From contig BCHS01000003.1 in assembly GCA_039545275.1 (NCBI GenBank), positions 310,001 to 374,000 on the forward strand: DNA of 64,000 bases, written 5' to 3'. Shown here one piece after another: positions 32,378 through 43,893 of the stretch. Under the pieces are notes generated by a model, which saw only the letters and a program-made list of their open reading frames with translations, ran no database searches and was not told the DNA's origin. Origin of the DNA: Pseudomicrostroma phylloplanum. Its lineage: Eukaryota; Basidiomycota; Exobasidiomycetes; Microstromatales. Each line of letters begins with the position of its first letter. Position 1 is the first letter of the stretch. The position numbers and the translations under genes are program-made.

Positions 32378-33535
32378 ATGTCCTCTCGGCCCGGCTCTAG
32401 AGCCAGCCGGGCCGGCAGCAGAAGCAGAACCTCCAGTCGCGGTCGTGGCAGCATTCCCAGCCACGACTCTGCTCCCCCGTCTGATTCATCTTCCCTCGCA
32501 AGTCTGTATGTGTCCACTCTCCGCTACCGCAAGCGTAACCTTTCCTCCGCAGAGATTTACGTCTCTGAGCTTGAGAAAGGACTCTGGCCGAGGCATATCA
32601 GAGACATTGCTGACGCATTCACACGCGATCTCGCACCTGCGTATATGAGGATCAGGAGCACCGAACTGTCTTCATCTCTGAGTCAGGCGGAGATTGCCAT
32701 GCGAGATACTGCCACTGTCCTCGCGACCGAAGTCGCACAGTGTAACACGCGATTGGAGTCGTGATGGACGTCAGTCCACCAGCAAGTTTTCGGCGTCTTC
32801 TCGAACGAAGCGCTCTGCAAATACGAGAACCAGAGATTCGAAGTGGAGGCAGGACCCCAGAGCAACAACGGCTCGTACCTCTCTATTCCGGTGCCAGACA
32901 CTACTATCGGGCTTGCTGTGAAGGGCCGATACTCTCGATTGCCCACCGCTCAAGCTCCAGTTCTCTCGAACAGATTTCTGTCGGTCATCTTCAGTCGCCG
33001 CAACATACAGCCATACGTTGCTCCCCCTTCTACCGGGTTAGCCTTTCCCTGCCTGATCTTCGAGGCTAAACCCCAGTCAGGTACCTTGCTAGCAGCTGCA
33101 AACCAGGCAGCTCATGGCGCAGCAAAGGCCTTGGCGATGTTCCAGACCCTCCGAGATAGCTACCTTCAGATACCTGGCGCCCCAGCCGTTCCTCGTCTGC
33201 CTGCAATTGTCATCTGTTCGCAAGGCTGTATCTACGAGGTCTTTCTTGCTTTCACTCTTGAAGAGGAGGACCTCCCGCTTCAAGAAGGCCCCGATGCGGA
33301 CTTGACCATGGCTCAGGCTGATCCTGGATCACATCTGGTTCGTGTCTGGTTGGGAGCTGCCGACACTCTCGAGGAGATGTATGTATTTCAGCTGCTGCTC
33401 CAGAAGATTCAACGCTGCTTCCTGGGCACATGGATGTCCGCCGTGCTGGGCATGCTTGAAGCCGTCAAGGCCGACTTGGTCGCGCAGGAAGCGGAGGAGG
33501 AGGAAAGGGTCAACTCTATGACAACTAGTTCATAG
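32378..33535 (+). CDS. PD-(D/E)XK nuclease-like protein interrupted by one in-frame TGA
   Basis: From the ATG at 32378 the frame runs 128 codons to a TGA at 32762-32764, then continues in the same frame without interruption to TAG at 33533-33535 (386 codons including both stops). The downstream half carries the nuclease signature: PVPDTTIG (Asp at about codon 174) and, 54 codons on, LIFEAK (E228-x-K230), the D...ExK pattern of PD-(D/E)XK folds, followed by an alpha-helical NQAAHGAAKALAMFQTLRD. This resembles fungal lineage-specific PD-(D/E)XK families of unknown role. The N-terminus is Ser/Arg-rich. An intron of 51 nt (32732-32782) would remove the stop but needs a poor GTCGCA donor. Other explanations are a recent pseudogene, readthrough or a base error near the assembly gap. 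Confidence 0.55.
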
Positions 33536-33756
33536 ACATTTTCACAAAGTCACCATCCACCTAGCATCATCCTGTACTGTGAGAAACAAAGAGACGCACA
33601 CTCGTCGCAGCAGACATTGTCTCATAATCCTGCCGATTAGTTGCTTTCACAGTATCAGCGTCTTCATTGCAGTCGTGTTTGATGTAATGAAGGACTTCTG
33701 TCGTTGGGGGGGGGGGGGGGGGGGGGGGAGGCGTGNNNNNNNNNNNNNNNNNNNNN

Positions 33757-33790
<34 letters not shown>

Positions 33791-33862
33791 ATCTCTGTCA
33801 ATACACATGACTTATGACCTATGACCTTGATTTGAATGTGCTGGCTCTTCTCCGCTGCGCCC
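33536..33862. other. Tail-to-tail spacer containing the assembly gap
   Basis: It holds the 3' flanks of the nuclease-like gene and of the microprotein gene on the other strand, with a gap of unknown true length in the middle. No gene is supported in what can be read. Confidence 0.5.
33706..33788. other. Assembly gap flanked by poly-G
   Basis: There are 23 consecutive G, then AGGCGTG, 21 N (33736-33756), then 32 consecutive G. Homopolymer G of this length next to Ns is typical of low-quality read ends joined at a scaffold gap, not of a genomic tract. The local distance and sequence should not be trusted. Confidence 0.9.
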
Positions 33863-34276
33863 TCACGCTGGACGACTGGCAATTTTCTCTCCGGGCTTGA
33901 GCGTCCTTTGCTCTTCGCCAAGGTACAAGCGCTTGAAGAGAACGTCTGAGAGCACGACGCGGAGAGAGGGTCAGACTAGTGGCATCGAGTATAGCAAACT
34001 TGTGCATTCTCAAAGTGACTCACAGCTTGTAGCCACCAGCAAAGGAAAGGACAGGACGATCACCTGGTGCAGAATCAGGGACGGTGAGCAGGCGTCAGTG
34101 GCAGGCTTGCAACAAGATGAAGTATGCTGTCAAGCAGAGACTGTAGTCCCATTCGCTTCCATCCCCGTCAACGTGATCTCATCGACAGACAATTCACTCT
34201 GCCCATCGCTCGATAAAGGTGAGATACCTACCCTGATTCTCTGCTGATCAGGCGTGAGAGGTACCTTTGGCGGCAT
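33863..34276 (-). CDS. 55-residue single-pass membrane microprotein, three exons
   Basis: This gene is assembled from three tiny exons: 34276-34232 (45 nt), 34063-34024 (40 nt) and 33945-33863 (83 nt), together 56 codons. The donors are GTAGGT and GTGAGT, the acceptors CACCAG and CTCTCAG, with phases 0 and 1. The product has a polar N-terminus (MPPKVPLTPDQQRIR), one hydrophobic segment of about 17 residues created by joining exons 2 and 3 (VIVLSFPLLVATSYVLF), and a charged C-terminus with KRLYLGEEQRTLKPGEKIAS. That layout fits a small mitochondrial inner-membrane or ER protein, such as an assembly factor or accessory subunit. I cannot name the family. Each exon alone is too short to be noticed, and the hydrophobic helix appears only after splicing, which argues for the model. 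Confidence 0.6.
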
Positions 34277-34790
34277 TGCGACGTCCAGCCAACGGTGTGT
34301 GTCAAGCAACCAAGAAGGGAGCACAGCTGATGCTACGTCGGGCGTCGGCTCTCGTCTTCTGTCTGTAGTGCGTATTGACCTTTTTTTGAAGTAGGGCCGT
34401 GAGCAAAGAGATGGCGTGGCGTCAGACGGAAAGCGGAGCACGAGGCGAAGCTGCAGCCGCGCAGTCGATGACATCGCCGTACCGACGGATCAAATGGCGG
34501 AGGCGCCGGCAGCTGCCGAAGGCCAGACGCACGCACACGCCGCGAGCGTGAGTGCGGGAGGGAGTGTGGGCTGACACTTTTCCGTGAGCCTGACAGGACT
34601 GCCTGGAGCTCTGGCTGCTACTCTCCATCCCTCTTGCTTCTTCCCATCCTTGCTCTACATCTACAAGCTACGAGCTCATCTCTCTTAATCGTCTGAGCCA
34701 ACCCCTAGCTATCTCCGGAGACTGCTAGCGGCTAGCAAGAGAGAGTTGAAGGACTTCAGAGCCTCCACTGGACCCTTACAGCGGTTCACA
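34277..34790. promoter_or_regulatory. Divergent promoter, microprotein / CNNM transporter
   Basis: These 514 bases separate the proposed microprotein start from the transporter start. The half nearer the transporter is pyrimidine-rich (about 34600-34690), as in a leader. No other gene is supported. Confidence 0.45.
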
Positions 34791-36880
34791 ATGGCTACCT
34801 CTACCGCGGCGATGCCCGTCTCCATCCCCGGAAGAGGCGGCTCTCCACTGAACACACGAGCTTTGCCTTTTGTCAAGCTCGCCGTGCTCCTCTCCAGTGC
34901 CGTCGGTCACGTCTTCGCGGCGCCGCTGGCCGACGCCTTGGGCTCGAATGACACATATACGGTAGCTGGCCATGGAGGAGGCGAGGATGAGGCTCCTGCG
35001 AGGACAGGTCTTGAGCTGACAATTAGCATGCTGTCGATTGCTGTGAGTAAAGGAAGCGTGGCTAGCCAGGTAATTCCGTTTGGCTGATCATCTTTCCCCT
35101 TGCCTTGCGTGCTTGTAGGGCCTGGTCCTTCTCGGCGGTATCTTCGCCGGTCTGACCCTAGCCCTCATGGGTCTGGACGAGCTTCACCTGCAAGTCCTGT
35201 CCAGCTCGGGAACTGACCTGGAACGAGCTCGAGCCTCGAAAGTTCTCAGACTTCTGTCAAAGGGAAAGCACTGGGTACTGGTCGTCCTGCTGCTGGGAAA
35301 CGTCATTGTCAACGAGACCTTGCCCATCTTCCTGAGCGACTTTGGTGGAGGACTAGCCGCCGTCTTCACCTCGACTCTGCTCATTGTCATCTTCGGTGAA
35401 ATCGTCCCACAATCAGTCTGTGCTCGATATGGACTCGCCATCGGAGCTTTCTGCGCTCCTTTGGTCCACATGACCATGCTCCTCTTTGCGCCCGTAGCCT
35501 GGCCCACCGCCAAGTTCTTGGACTGGTGCTTGGGCGAGGACCACGGCACAGCCTACCGCAAGGCAGAGCTCAAGACCTTCGTCACTCTGCATCAGACGTT
35601 GGGCGCAGAGAATCTGAGCGAAGACGAAGTGACGATCATTCGTGCTGTTCTGGACCTGAATGAGAAGAGTGTCAAGGATGTCATGACTCCTATTGCAGAC
35701 GTGTTCACTCTCTCCGCCGATACCATCCTGGACGACGAAGGAGTGATCGAGCTGGTCAATTCTGGATACTCGAGAGTGCCCGTGTACGAGCCTGGCAAGC
35801 CTGACGCCATCCACGGTATGCTGCTCGTCAAGAAGCTCATTTCGTACGATCCTGAAGATGCAAGGCCGGTATCGTTCTTCAACCTCAGCCCTCTTCCCGA
35901 AGCAAGGTGAGTCGTCAAAGGACTAGTAAAAGGTTTTGCGAAGAGACAAGAGAGCGATTGAATGCTGACTCTTTTGGTCTCCTGATGCCCGCGACATTAG
36001 CCCCGACCTGACCCTACTGGACTGTCTCAACTTCTTCCAAGGAGGAAGTTCCCACATGCTTCTCGTCTCCGAGAACCCCGGACAGAACAAGGGAGCTTTG
36101 GGAGTGGTGACTCTCGAGGACATTGTGGAGGAGATGATCGGCGAGGAGATCATCGACGAGACGGACATCTACGTGGATGTGCAGAATAAGATCCAGGTCG
36201 AGCGCAAGAAGGACACGCAGCAAGGACCCTCGAGCAGTCTGGGCCCGCTCATCAGAGATGTCATGGCGAAGCGCAAGCCGGGCAATGCCCCGGTGCGTGC
36301 TCCCCTGCGGTCCAAGTATGGCGCGCCGAGCTCGACTGCGTCCAAGACTCCGGCCACGGGAGGTGGCACGCGGGCTATGGACAAGGTCATGATCAAGCGA
36401 CCAGGCTCACCCACTCCTTCGGAGAGCGCCGCCACACTTGCGAGCAGGACAAATGGCGCTGGCAACGGCAGCAACGGCGGCGCCGGCGGCAATGCCAGTC
36501 TCTCACCGCGGATCAAAGCTGTAGAGCACTTTGTCAAGGAGTACCAAGACCACCCCGATACGGGCAACGAGCAAGACCTGAACATCTCCATTTCCCCACG
36601 TCAAGAAGGTCAAGAGACGAGCAAGAGACCCTTTATCGTCGAGCGCGGACCGGACGGTACTGGCCCCTCTATCGTGTTCCACGCTGGTGATCTGCCTGAA
36701 GATCCTGGAGCGGAGGAGAGGGCTAGGAGACAGGCTGAGGCGGAGAGACAGGAAAGGGAGAGGCAGGAGCGAGAGGGTGGTGGTGCTAGTGGTGGCAAGA
36801 AGGATGGACTGGAGACGAGTGAGGGCAAGGGTGATATGATGAAGGGAGTGAGGGACTTCTTTGGTGGGAAAGGCAGCTGA
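34791..36880 (+). CDS. CNNM/Mam3-type metal transporter (DUF21 plus CBS pair)
   Basis: It is related to yeast Mam3 and animal CNNM proteins, which act in magnesium and other metal homeostasis at the vacuolar or plasma membrane. Three exons (34791-35042, 35119-35906, 36001-36880) give 1,920 nt and 639 residues. A hydrophobic N-terminal segment (about 28-48) is followed by the DUF21 membrane domain, with segments beginning [40 protein letters not shown] and [20 protein letters not shown]. The CBS pair follows ([14 protein letters not shown], then [20 protein letters not shown], ending [20 protein letters not shown]). The Asn and Glu of NVIVNETLP and the EIVPQ motif are conserved family positions. 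The C-terminal 230 residues are disordered and charged, typical of fungal members. Confidence 0.92.
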
Positions 36881-37220
36881 TCGAGCGAGCGAGCGAGCGA
36901 GCGCCAGAGTGGGGGCAAGGGGAGGCGAGTTAAAATATAAGGAGAATAATTATCAGGGCCGCCAGGGCCACGAGGAAGCGAAACGAAGCGAGGCGACAAT
37001 CCCTCACATCATATGTACCACCCTGACCGTAGCATGCTGCAGCATCCACCAAAATCTCTCCAACAATGCATCTTATCCTCACAGGCGTGCACGCATACTA
37101 AGCGGGCGGTATTCCTTGGTAGTGTGAGAATATGAAATACAGCCACAGAGGGAGCACGACACTAGTACAGATGTCCGCATGCGAAGCAGGGAGGAACAGA
37201 CCTTCTTTGGTGGAAGGGTT
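36881..37220. other. Tail-to-tail spacer with GAGC tetranucleotide run
   Basis: It begins with a short tandem CGAG repeat (about 36882-36903) directly after the transporter stop and then holds the 3' flanks of two convergent genes. No gene is seen. Confidence 0.5.
36882..36903. repeat. Tandem CGAG tetranucleotide
   Basis: About five tandem copies of CGAG lie directly after the transporter stop codon, in the 3' untranslated region. Confidence 0.8.
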
Positions 37221-38686
37221 CTACGAATACCACCTCTCGTACGTCGCGGGATGGGAGCGTATGATGCCTCTCCAGGCCGAGAGGCCCGCCTCCTCCCTCT
37301 CCTGTCCATGCAAATCCTTCTCGGGCACGGCCGACACTCTCCCCGCTCCGCCCCTCGCCCTCTCCGCCGCTGCCCAGTCCTGTAGCACCTCTTGTGACAG
37401 CTCCTCGCGGGGAATGGGTGCGATGAGTGCCCGGAGATTGGGCATGGCAAAATAAGGAAAGGAGAGACGGGCGACGGGCGAAGGGTAGATGTGCACACGG
37501 TGCGTCGCGGCGTTGATTAGACCGCCGCTGATGCGCTCTAGCTGCTGGCCGAAGTTGACGAGGATGCAGCCAGGACGGTAGGGCACGTCGAGCCAGGAGC
37601 CATCGAAGTCTTCCACTTGAAGGCCGGGCTTGTCGTCTGTGGCTAGGAGTGTGATCTGAGGATGTGAGGGCGTGGAGTCAGCGGTCCTTCGTTTGAGCTG
37701 GGCTTCCTAGTCCGGACGTTGGTACTCACCCATCCTCCGTCCCGGTGAGCTCCCACGCCCTGCTCATTCCCTTCGCTACCGTATCGTACAATCTTCATCC
37801 TCTCATAAGGCATCTCCTTTGGCAAGGCCGCTAGCACCTCTTCTGGGCTGAGCGGAGCATCTGACGCTTCCTGCTTTTTGGCCAAGTCCCGAATGGCAGC
37901 AAATGCCGAGTCTTTCGAAGTAAGACCGAGCTGATCTTGAAGTCTGCCAGCAGTCACGCCCAGAGCTTCCTCGATGGCGGCTGTGAGCGCGATGGTCAGC
38001 TGCTCGGCTGCCTCGATGTAGCGCAAGACGGCCTCTTTCAGCTCGGGTGGCGAGGCGGGAAATTGGCTGCGTGGTGGATGTGGAGATCGATGTCAGCTTT
38101 CAAGTCTACGCCGTTGTATGCTCACAACGAAGGCTCACTTTGGACCCCAAAGATTCAGGTAGGGTGCTGATGCGGTGACGGAAGTGGGGAGCGCAGGAGC
38201 CTCGATGCCCAGATCCAGCTGATGCACGGAGGACACAGTCAGCCCGATTATCTAGGCGTAGGAAGACCTGCACTCCTACTCACCTGCTCTCTGTTGTCTT
38301 GCTTGCTCTGGGTATATTCCGTGCCGATATCAGAGTATCCTCCTGCAAGTCGCAGCGGAGAAGCTCTGGTCAGTCTCTAGTAGTCGGCCCGCCACACTCC
38401 TGATGCTTCCCACAGACCAATGCTCACTGAAGTGTCTGCTCTCCTTTTGATCAATCTGTCGCCTCTCGTCCACGCTCACGTCAAAGAAGCGTCTACTGAG
38501 GTCCAAGACCTTCTCCCTCTCCCTCTCCAGCGGGGACTCGGCGAGGTAGAAGAAGCCAAGTCCGACCATGGATCTTCGTAAGAGGGATATGAACTTGGCA
38601 TGGCTGGAGGCGTCTGATGTGGGACCGACGAGGTCGGGGTAGGAGAGGATGATGTCCAGAGAGGCATTTGTGGCTACGGGTGTCAT
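37221..38686 (-). CDS. 2-oxoglutarate/Fe(II)-dependent dioxygenase (isopenicillin-N-synthase-like)
   Basis: Five exons (38686-38428, 38342-38284, 38218-38139, 38066-37730, 37655-37221) give 1,170 nt and 389 residues. The phases 1, 0, 2 and 0 all close correctly, and the 59-nt second exon restores the family motif RGYSDIGTEY. Iron ligands are H240 and D242 in VGAHRDGGW and H297 in NAATHRV. R308-x-S310 in ARLSFPYF binds the 2-oxoglutarate carboxylate. The family hydroxylates or desaturates small molecules and includes both primary and secondary metabolic enzymes; the substrate is unknown. It is head to head with an epoxide hydrolase gene over 296 bases, so the two may be co-expressed. An alternative is an uncharacterised housekeeping dioxygenase. 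Confidence 0.88.
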
Positions 38687-38982
38687 GACATGCGAGGGGG
38701 AGGTGATAGAGGGTAGTCAGGGTGTGCTACTGTCCCAGCCTAGCTTCTTGTGAGGGTGAGTGAGCGGACGCACGGCTGCACCAACGGGCAATTGGTTGCC
38801 CCGTGCGGCAAAGCAGCAGAGGCCGATCACTCCACATTTTGCTGCTGCAGCTGCATCTCCGCTCCGAGGTGCCCGTACCGGCAGTCAGTGCCAAGAAGGT
38901 CCGGTCCGGCAATGGACATGACGCCTTTCCACTCGACCATCACACCACACCTCGCCATTTCACCCACCACAGCTCCCACACC
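38687..38982. promoter_or_regulatory. Shared divergent promoter, dioxygenase / epoxide hydrolase
   Basis: These 296 bases hold both promoters. Close to the epoxide hydrolase ATG the sequence is CA-rich (CACCACACC repeats), typical of a leader. No specific activator site is recognised. Confidence 0.5.
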
Positions 38983-40731
38983 ATGGCATCACCGTCCGAC
39001 GACATCCCCTCCATCACACCGCCGCAGCCTTACAAGGTCGTGTTCGACCAGGCCGACATCGACCAATTCCACCGCAAGGTACAAGATGCTCGCCTCCCCT
39101 CTGCACCGCTCTACCCCGGCCTGCCCCTCGACAAGAGGGATGGTGGAGCCGGTGCCGAATTCAACCCAAAGGCGTTTCCCACTCTGGAGAGGATGAAGAA
39201 TATGCTGGACAAGTGGAAGAAGAAGGACTTCAAGGCCATGGAGGATGAGCTCAACCAGTGAGGACGCGCGACAGAAGCCTAGAGCTGGCAGCCCAAGCTA
39301 GGTCCGGCTACTGACGCTGATGCTGTATTACTCACGCTTGCAGATACCCACATTACACCACAAAGGTCGACTGGTGCGACCAGCTCCATTTCCTCCATCA
39401 GCCCTCCACTCGTCCAGGCGCGATCCCGCTCCTCCTCTGCCACGGTTGGCCCGGCAGCTTCAAGGAGTTCTTGGGCGCCATCAAGCCCCTCGCCGAACCA
39501 GAAGATCCAGACGCACAGGGTAGGTGTCAGGAAGCATACAGCCCTTGAGCGTCGAAGCCTCATACTGACATGAGGTCACCTCTTACCTCCCTTCGACAGC
39601 CTTCCACGTCGTAGCCCCGTCGATGCCTGGCTACACCTTCTCCTCACCAGCTCCCACTCCCGAGCTGGGCACCTTTACCGCCATCGCCCGCCTGTATGAC
39701 GGCCTCATGACCGGGCTTGGATACACTCGGTACGGAGTGCAAGGCGGTGACTGGGGAAGCATCGTCTCCCGGGAGGTAGCCCGGCGAAGTCGCGCCGACG
39801 GGACGGGTTGCCGTGCGTGCCACCTGAACTTCCTCCCTATGCTCCCCACCCCGCTCGGAAAGACGGTCAGTGGTGCTCTGCTTGTCATGCCAGAGTGGGC
39901 GACTCTCTTTGCAGGCAAGTACATGTTCGACGCAGAGTGCTATCGCGCTCTGGAGAAATCACTCCTGTACGTGCACCACGGCTCGGTGTACTATGCCGTG
40001 CAGGCAAACCGACCTAGTCAGTTGGGCTTCGGCTGCATCGACTCTCCCGTCGCGCTGCTGGGTTGGATGAGCTACTTCACAATGGGCCTCAACGTCAAGG
40101 AGGATAGCGAGGAGCGTGGTCCCGACCGACGCAAGGGCGAAAAGGGGGCCATCGAGACCTTTTTCCCAAATTACGAGACGCTCAACATCGACTGGCTCCT
40201 AGACGAGGCCTGGCTCTACTGGGTCACATCAAGCATCGCCACTTCTTTTAGGAGCTACAGCGATAACGAGCATCTCTTGGAGTTTATCACAAATTCAAAG
40301 TACAAGATTGACGTGCCGTTTGGATATTCGGGATTCCCAGATGAGATCATCGACGCTCCGCTGCGTTGGGTGGGAAAATATGGCAACGTGAGCGATTTTC
40401 GCTGGTACGCAAAAGCGTGAGTTCCTCGCCGGTCCTCTTCGAAAAACGTATCTCTCCATCACTCACCCCGTCCCACTTTTCTCCCCTCTACCCCTCACGC
40501 AGTCCAACAGGAGGCCACATGGCAGCCGCCGAACGCCCCGAGCTCTTCGTAAAGCACCTCCGCGCCGCCTTTTCCCCCGGAGGAATCGACGGCGTGAGCA
40601 CTCCGGGGGGACCCAAGTCGAGCTTTGGTGCCAATGGTGATAAAGGAGCCATCTTCACCGAAGGGAGCATTTGGAGGAAGGGAGGACTTTGGGATGATGA
40701 GAGGAAGAAGGACCAGGAGCAGTCGAGGTGA
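38983..40731 (+). CDS. Epoxide hydrolase (alpha/beta hydrolase with EHN domain)
   Basis: Four exons (38983-39257, 39344-39519, 39600-40416, 40503-40731) give 1,497 nt and 498 residues, with phases 2, 1 and 2. The enzyme opens epoxides to diols by a two-step covalent mechanism. The N-terminal EHN region has [15 protein letters not shown], and [13 protein letters not shown] continues it across intron 1. The oxyanion motif is HGWPGS (about residue 121). The nucleophile Asp is in GGDWGS near residue 200. The catalytic His is in PTGGHMAA (about H428), restored only when exon 4 is joined. It is microsomal-type in sequence but has no clear N-terminal membrane anchor, so probably soluble. It is divergent from the 2-oxoglutarate dioxygenase. 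Confidence 0.92.
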
Positions 40732-40955
40732 TGTGCTGCGATGGGATAAGAGGGGGCGGAGACAGCTTGGTTGACGCAACGAAAGCTACACAGGCACACA
40801 CGCATATCAGCAGCAGGACGTGTTAATGACAATATCTTCCATTACATTCAGCTTCTCGTCTCTTGAGTGTCGTCTAGAGGACAGGGCTTACAAGAGAGCC
40901 GTCTGTCGCGCTTTGCTTCCCCTCGCAACCACTCTCTGCCCTCCCCGCTCATCAA

Positions 40956-43893
40956 TCAGTCCTCCTTGTTGTACCCCGGGTTAGGAGTCAGAATCACCCT
41001 CCCCTCAAGCACATGCGAATAGCACAAGTACTCCTCATTAGCCAGTTCCGCACGATCGTACGTCCCCAGCCTGAGGGGCGTCTCAAAGGTCTGGAATCCA
41101 GAAATGGTGCGTGGCTTACCCGCCTGGCCGACAATGTCCACTGCTTTACCCACGCGGGCCGAGGTGCGGAGCGGCTTGAGCTCCTCGTCGAGGGTGATGA
41201 GGAAGCGGGGGTACATTGCCGAGGAGAGGAAGTAGAGCATCCAGTGGGCCTTTTCCAGGATGAAGCCGCGCGAGTCGGTAAAGGCCACCAGGGTCGAGAG
41301 GAGACCGCACATGGCTGTCCTGCTCATCAGTTGGCGGTCGGTGTGGAAGGGGTTGAGACCGATGGTGCCCTTGCCCATGTGGATCAGGCCCTGCGCAATC
41401 CTCACGATGAAGAGGCAGTCGGGCTCCTTGTGGTAGTACGAAGCCAGGCTTCGCAATAGCTGGGCCAGCCTAGCATTGTTGGTACCGGCGCCGACGAGCC
41501 CCATCGCAAAGATGGCGTTGATGGCCACGTCTAGATCTGAATCGTGCGAGTACTTGGAGAGGGTGTCCAGGAGAATCATCGAAGGGTTCGAGGGGTTGAG
41601 TAGAGCCAGAGCAAGTGGCACGGCCCGACGAATGACGGGCTCGCCGTAGTGCATCAGATGCGACATGTGGCGCGTGACCATCTCTGATCCCACGTCCTCG
41701 CCCATTGCGATGAGCGCAATTCCCAGCACAGCGAAGCCCTGGAAGGCATCGTTCTCCTTCTCGGCCTCTTCATCATTGGCTGCATCGCCCTGCGCAGCAT
41801 CGCCGCTCGATGCACCTGCTGCGACAGCTCCTGCTCCATTAGCACCGGAAGCCTCTCCCTCCTTCTCCTTGTCTTGCTCGCTTTCCACGCCGACGTGCTC
41901 TGTACAGTGATGCAGCATGCTCTGAATCTTGAGAACATCCCCTGTTCCAGCATACGAGCAGACATCCACCAATACCTGAGCCTGCTTCGAGACGGGATGC
42001 TCAATGGCCTTGAGCGTTTCGATTGTAGCATCGCTCTCGTCTTGCTGGCCGAGGAACAGAAGTGCCAGACCCAAGATCATGAAGCGAGTCCACTTCGAGT
42101 CGAGCGTGCTTGGCTCGCGCTCCATCATAGACTGCAGGATGGTGGGAGTGATTTCGCCATGCGCCGATCCAACGAAGATGAAGCCAAGTGACAAGGCAGA
42201 CATAGCGGCAATCTCGATCGGAGCCGTCTCGTCTGCAATGTTCTGGATCAAGAGGCCCATGATATCCTCGCGGTGAGACCCAGCGTATGCAATTCCGAGG
42301 CCGACGATGGCCGAAATCTTCGACCGCGGGCTATCGCTTTCGACGTGCTCGGACAGCAAAGCAAGTGCCGCGTCCATCTCTGTCCTGACGCTGGCATGCA
42401 GCACACCATAAGCAAGCAGTGCTCCCGCCTTGATGTTTTCGTCTGTCGAGTATGTGAACTTGTCGATGTGACTGAGGCCGCCTTCCGTGTCCCACATCAG
42501 ACTCATGCCCAGACTGGCAGTGGCGCTGAGCATACCGTGATCCTTGTTCTTGTAGATCCAACTGTTGCCCTCATCAGCCGCCACCATCAGCTTGTCGTTA
42601 CCGAAACCAGCATTGACAAAGGCATTGACAAATGTGCTTGCCAGATTCCCCCTGGCGGAGTCGACTGTTGAGCTGAGAGTCGTCCGTGAGTTTTCGAGAT
42701 GACTCTTGTAGATGTCTTCCAAGCTTCGAGGTTCTTGCACGGAGAGCTCTTTGCCGAAGCTGATGAATTGCTGAGAAAGCTGAGTGTTGAAGATGCAGTC
42801 AAGCAGATCCTGGTCTGTTATTGGCTCGTCTTCTGACTGCAGCCATTCGATCGGAACTTGCTGTCGGCCAAGGAGGAAAGCAAGCTGCTTTCTCATGACC
42901 GGATTTTTGGGGGCCTCGAAGTCAGCTCGGATCATATCGCGATCGCCTAGCCGCAGAGCGAGAACGAGCGCTTCTGAGTAGCGGTTGTGCTTGCGGTAGA
43001 TCTCATGAGCAGTCCTGAGGAAGACCTTGTCATCGGGCGGCACGAGCAGATTCACACAACTGAAAGAAAAGGAAGGCTGATCAGCAGCAATTACTTTGCT
43101 CCATCCGACAGAAGAAGCAGACTCACCTGACGATGTAGAGGCAGACCCGCGCAAATGTATCTTGCTCTACATATGGTGGCAATTTGTCAATCGCTTCAAG
43201 CTCGAGCAACAGGTCCACTGCGTCAGCCTCCGCATTATGCTTCAAGCTGAAGGGCACCAGCAGCAGCCCGAGTTCGAGGAGCTCGGCTGTGTCCTCATCC
43301 TTGTCCACCCTCAGATTGTACTCCTCTCCAATTTCTGCGGCGAGATGACGAACGTACTCGTTGCCCCAGAGACCAGGATCCTCTGCTTGGGCTCCGCCGA
43401 CCTTTGTTGCCTGCATTCGGTACTTGAGAGTTTCTCGGTTGCCATTGTCCGCATATGTCATGGCGAGCACTGACAGGATCTCAGCAAAGAGGGACTGGTC
43501 TACAGTAGAGACTGATTGTGAGGGCCAAGATGTCAGAGTCTCTTTCAGTCCCTTGTAGTGAGGGCGCAAGAACTTCAGCGGCTTGGGAACAGAAGTCATC
43601 GATGATGTGCTAGTCCTGATGAGTGTACGCAGAGACTCGAGGGCTGGCTTGTAGAGCTTCTTGTCTCCCTCATTCAGACGCTCCACGAGCATCTCGAGCT
43701 CGTTTTTCAATTGTAGGTCCTCCTCACTCAGCTCATCTTCCTTGACTGGTTTGGAGGAAGTCTCCTTGTCAGACTTGCCGTTGACTTGGGCGTCCTTGCC
43801 CTTGCTCTTGTCGGCATCTTCTGGCTTCTTGACGGGATCCTCGGAGGGGACGACGATCCTCTGAGCCGCCGCGTCTTCATCGCCTCGCGGCAT
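40956..43893 (-). CDS. RPN1: 26S proteasome regulatory subunit RPN1 (PSMD2)
   Basis: RPN1 is the toroidal scaffold of the 19S base that docks ubiquitin-shuttle receptors and Ubp6. Two exons, 43893-43127 and 43059-40956, give 2,871 nt and 956 residues, with a GTGAGT donor and phase 2. The N-terminal region is charged (Lys/Asp/Glu-rich) and leads into KNELEMLVERLNEGDKKLY. The proteasome/cyclosome repeats are clear from about 430 to 820, for example GALLAYGVLHASV, SALSLGFIFVGSAHGEI, FAVLGIALIAMGEDVGSEM and AINAIFAMGLVGAGTNNARL. A low-complexity Ala/Gly/Glu insert lies between two repeats near residue 620. The end LEGRVILTPNPGYNKED is typical of RPN1. It is divergent from 6-phosphogluconolactonase. 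Confidence 0.96.

Noticed and set aside
33706..33788. G-quadruplex-like tract
   Set aside because: The G runs flank Ns and look like sequencing artefact rather than genomic sequence.
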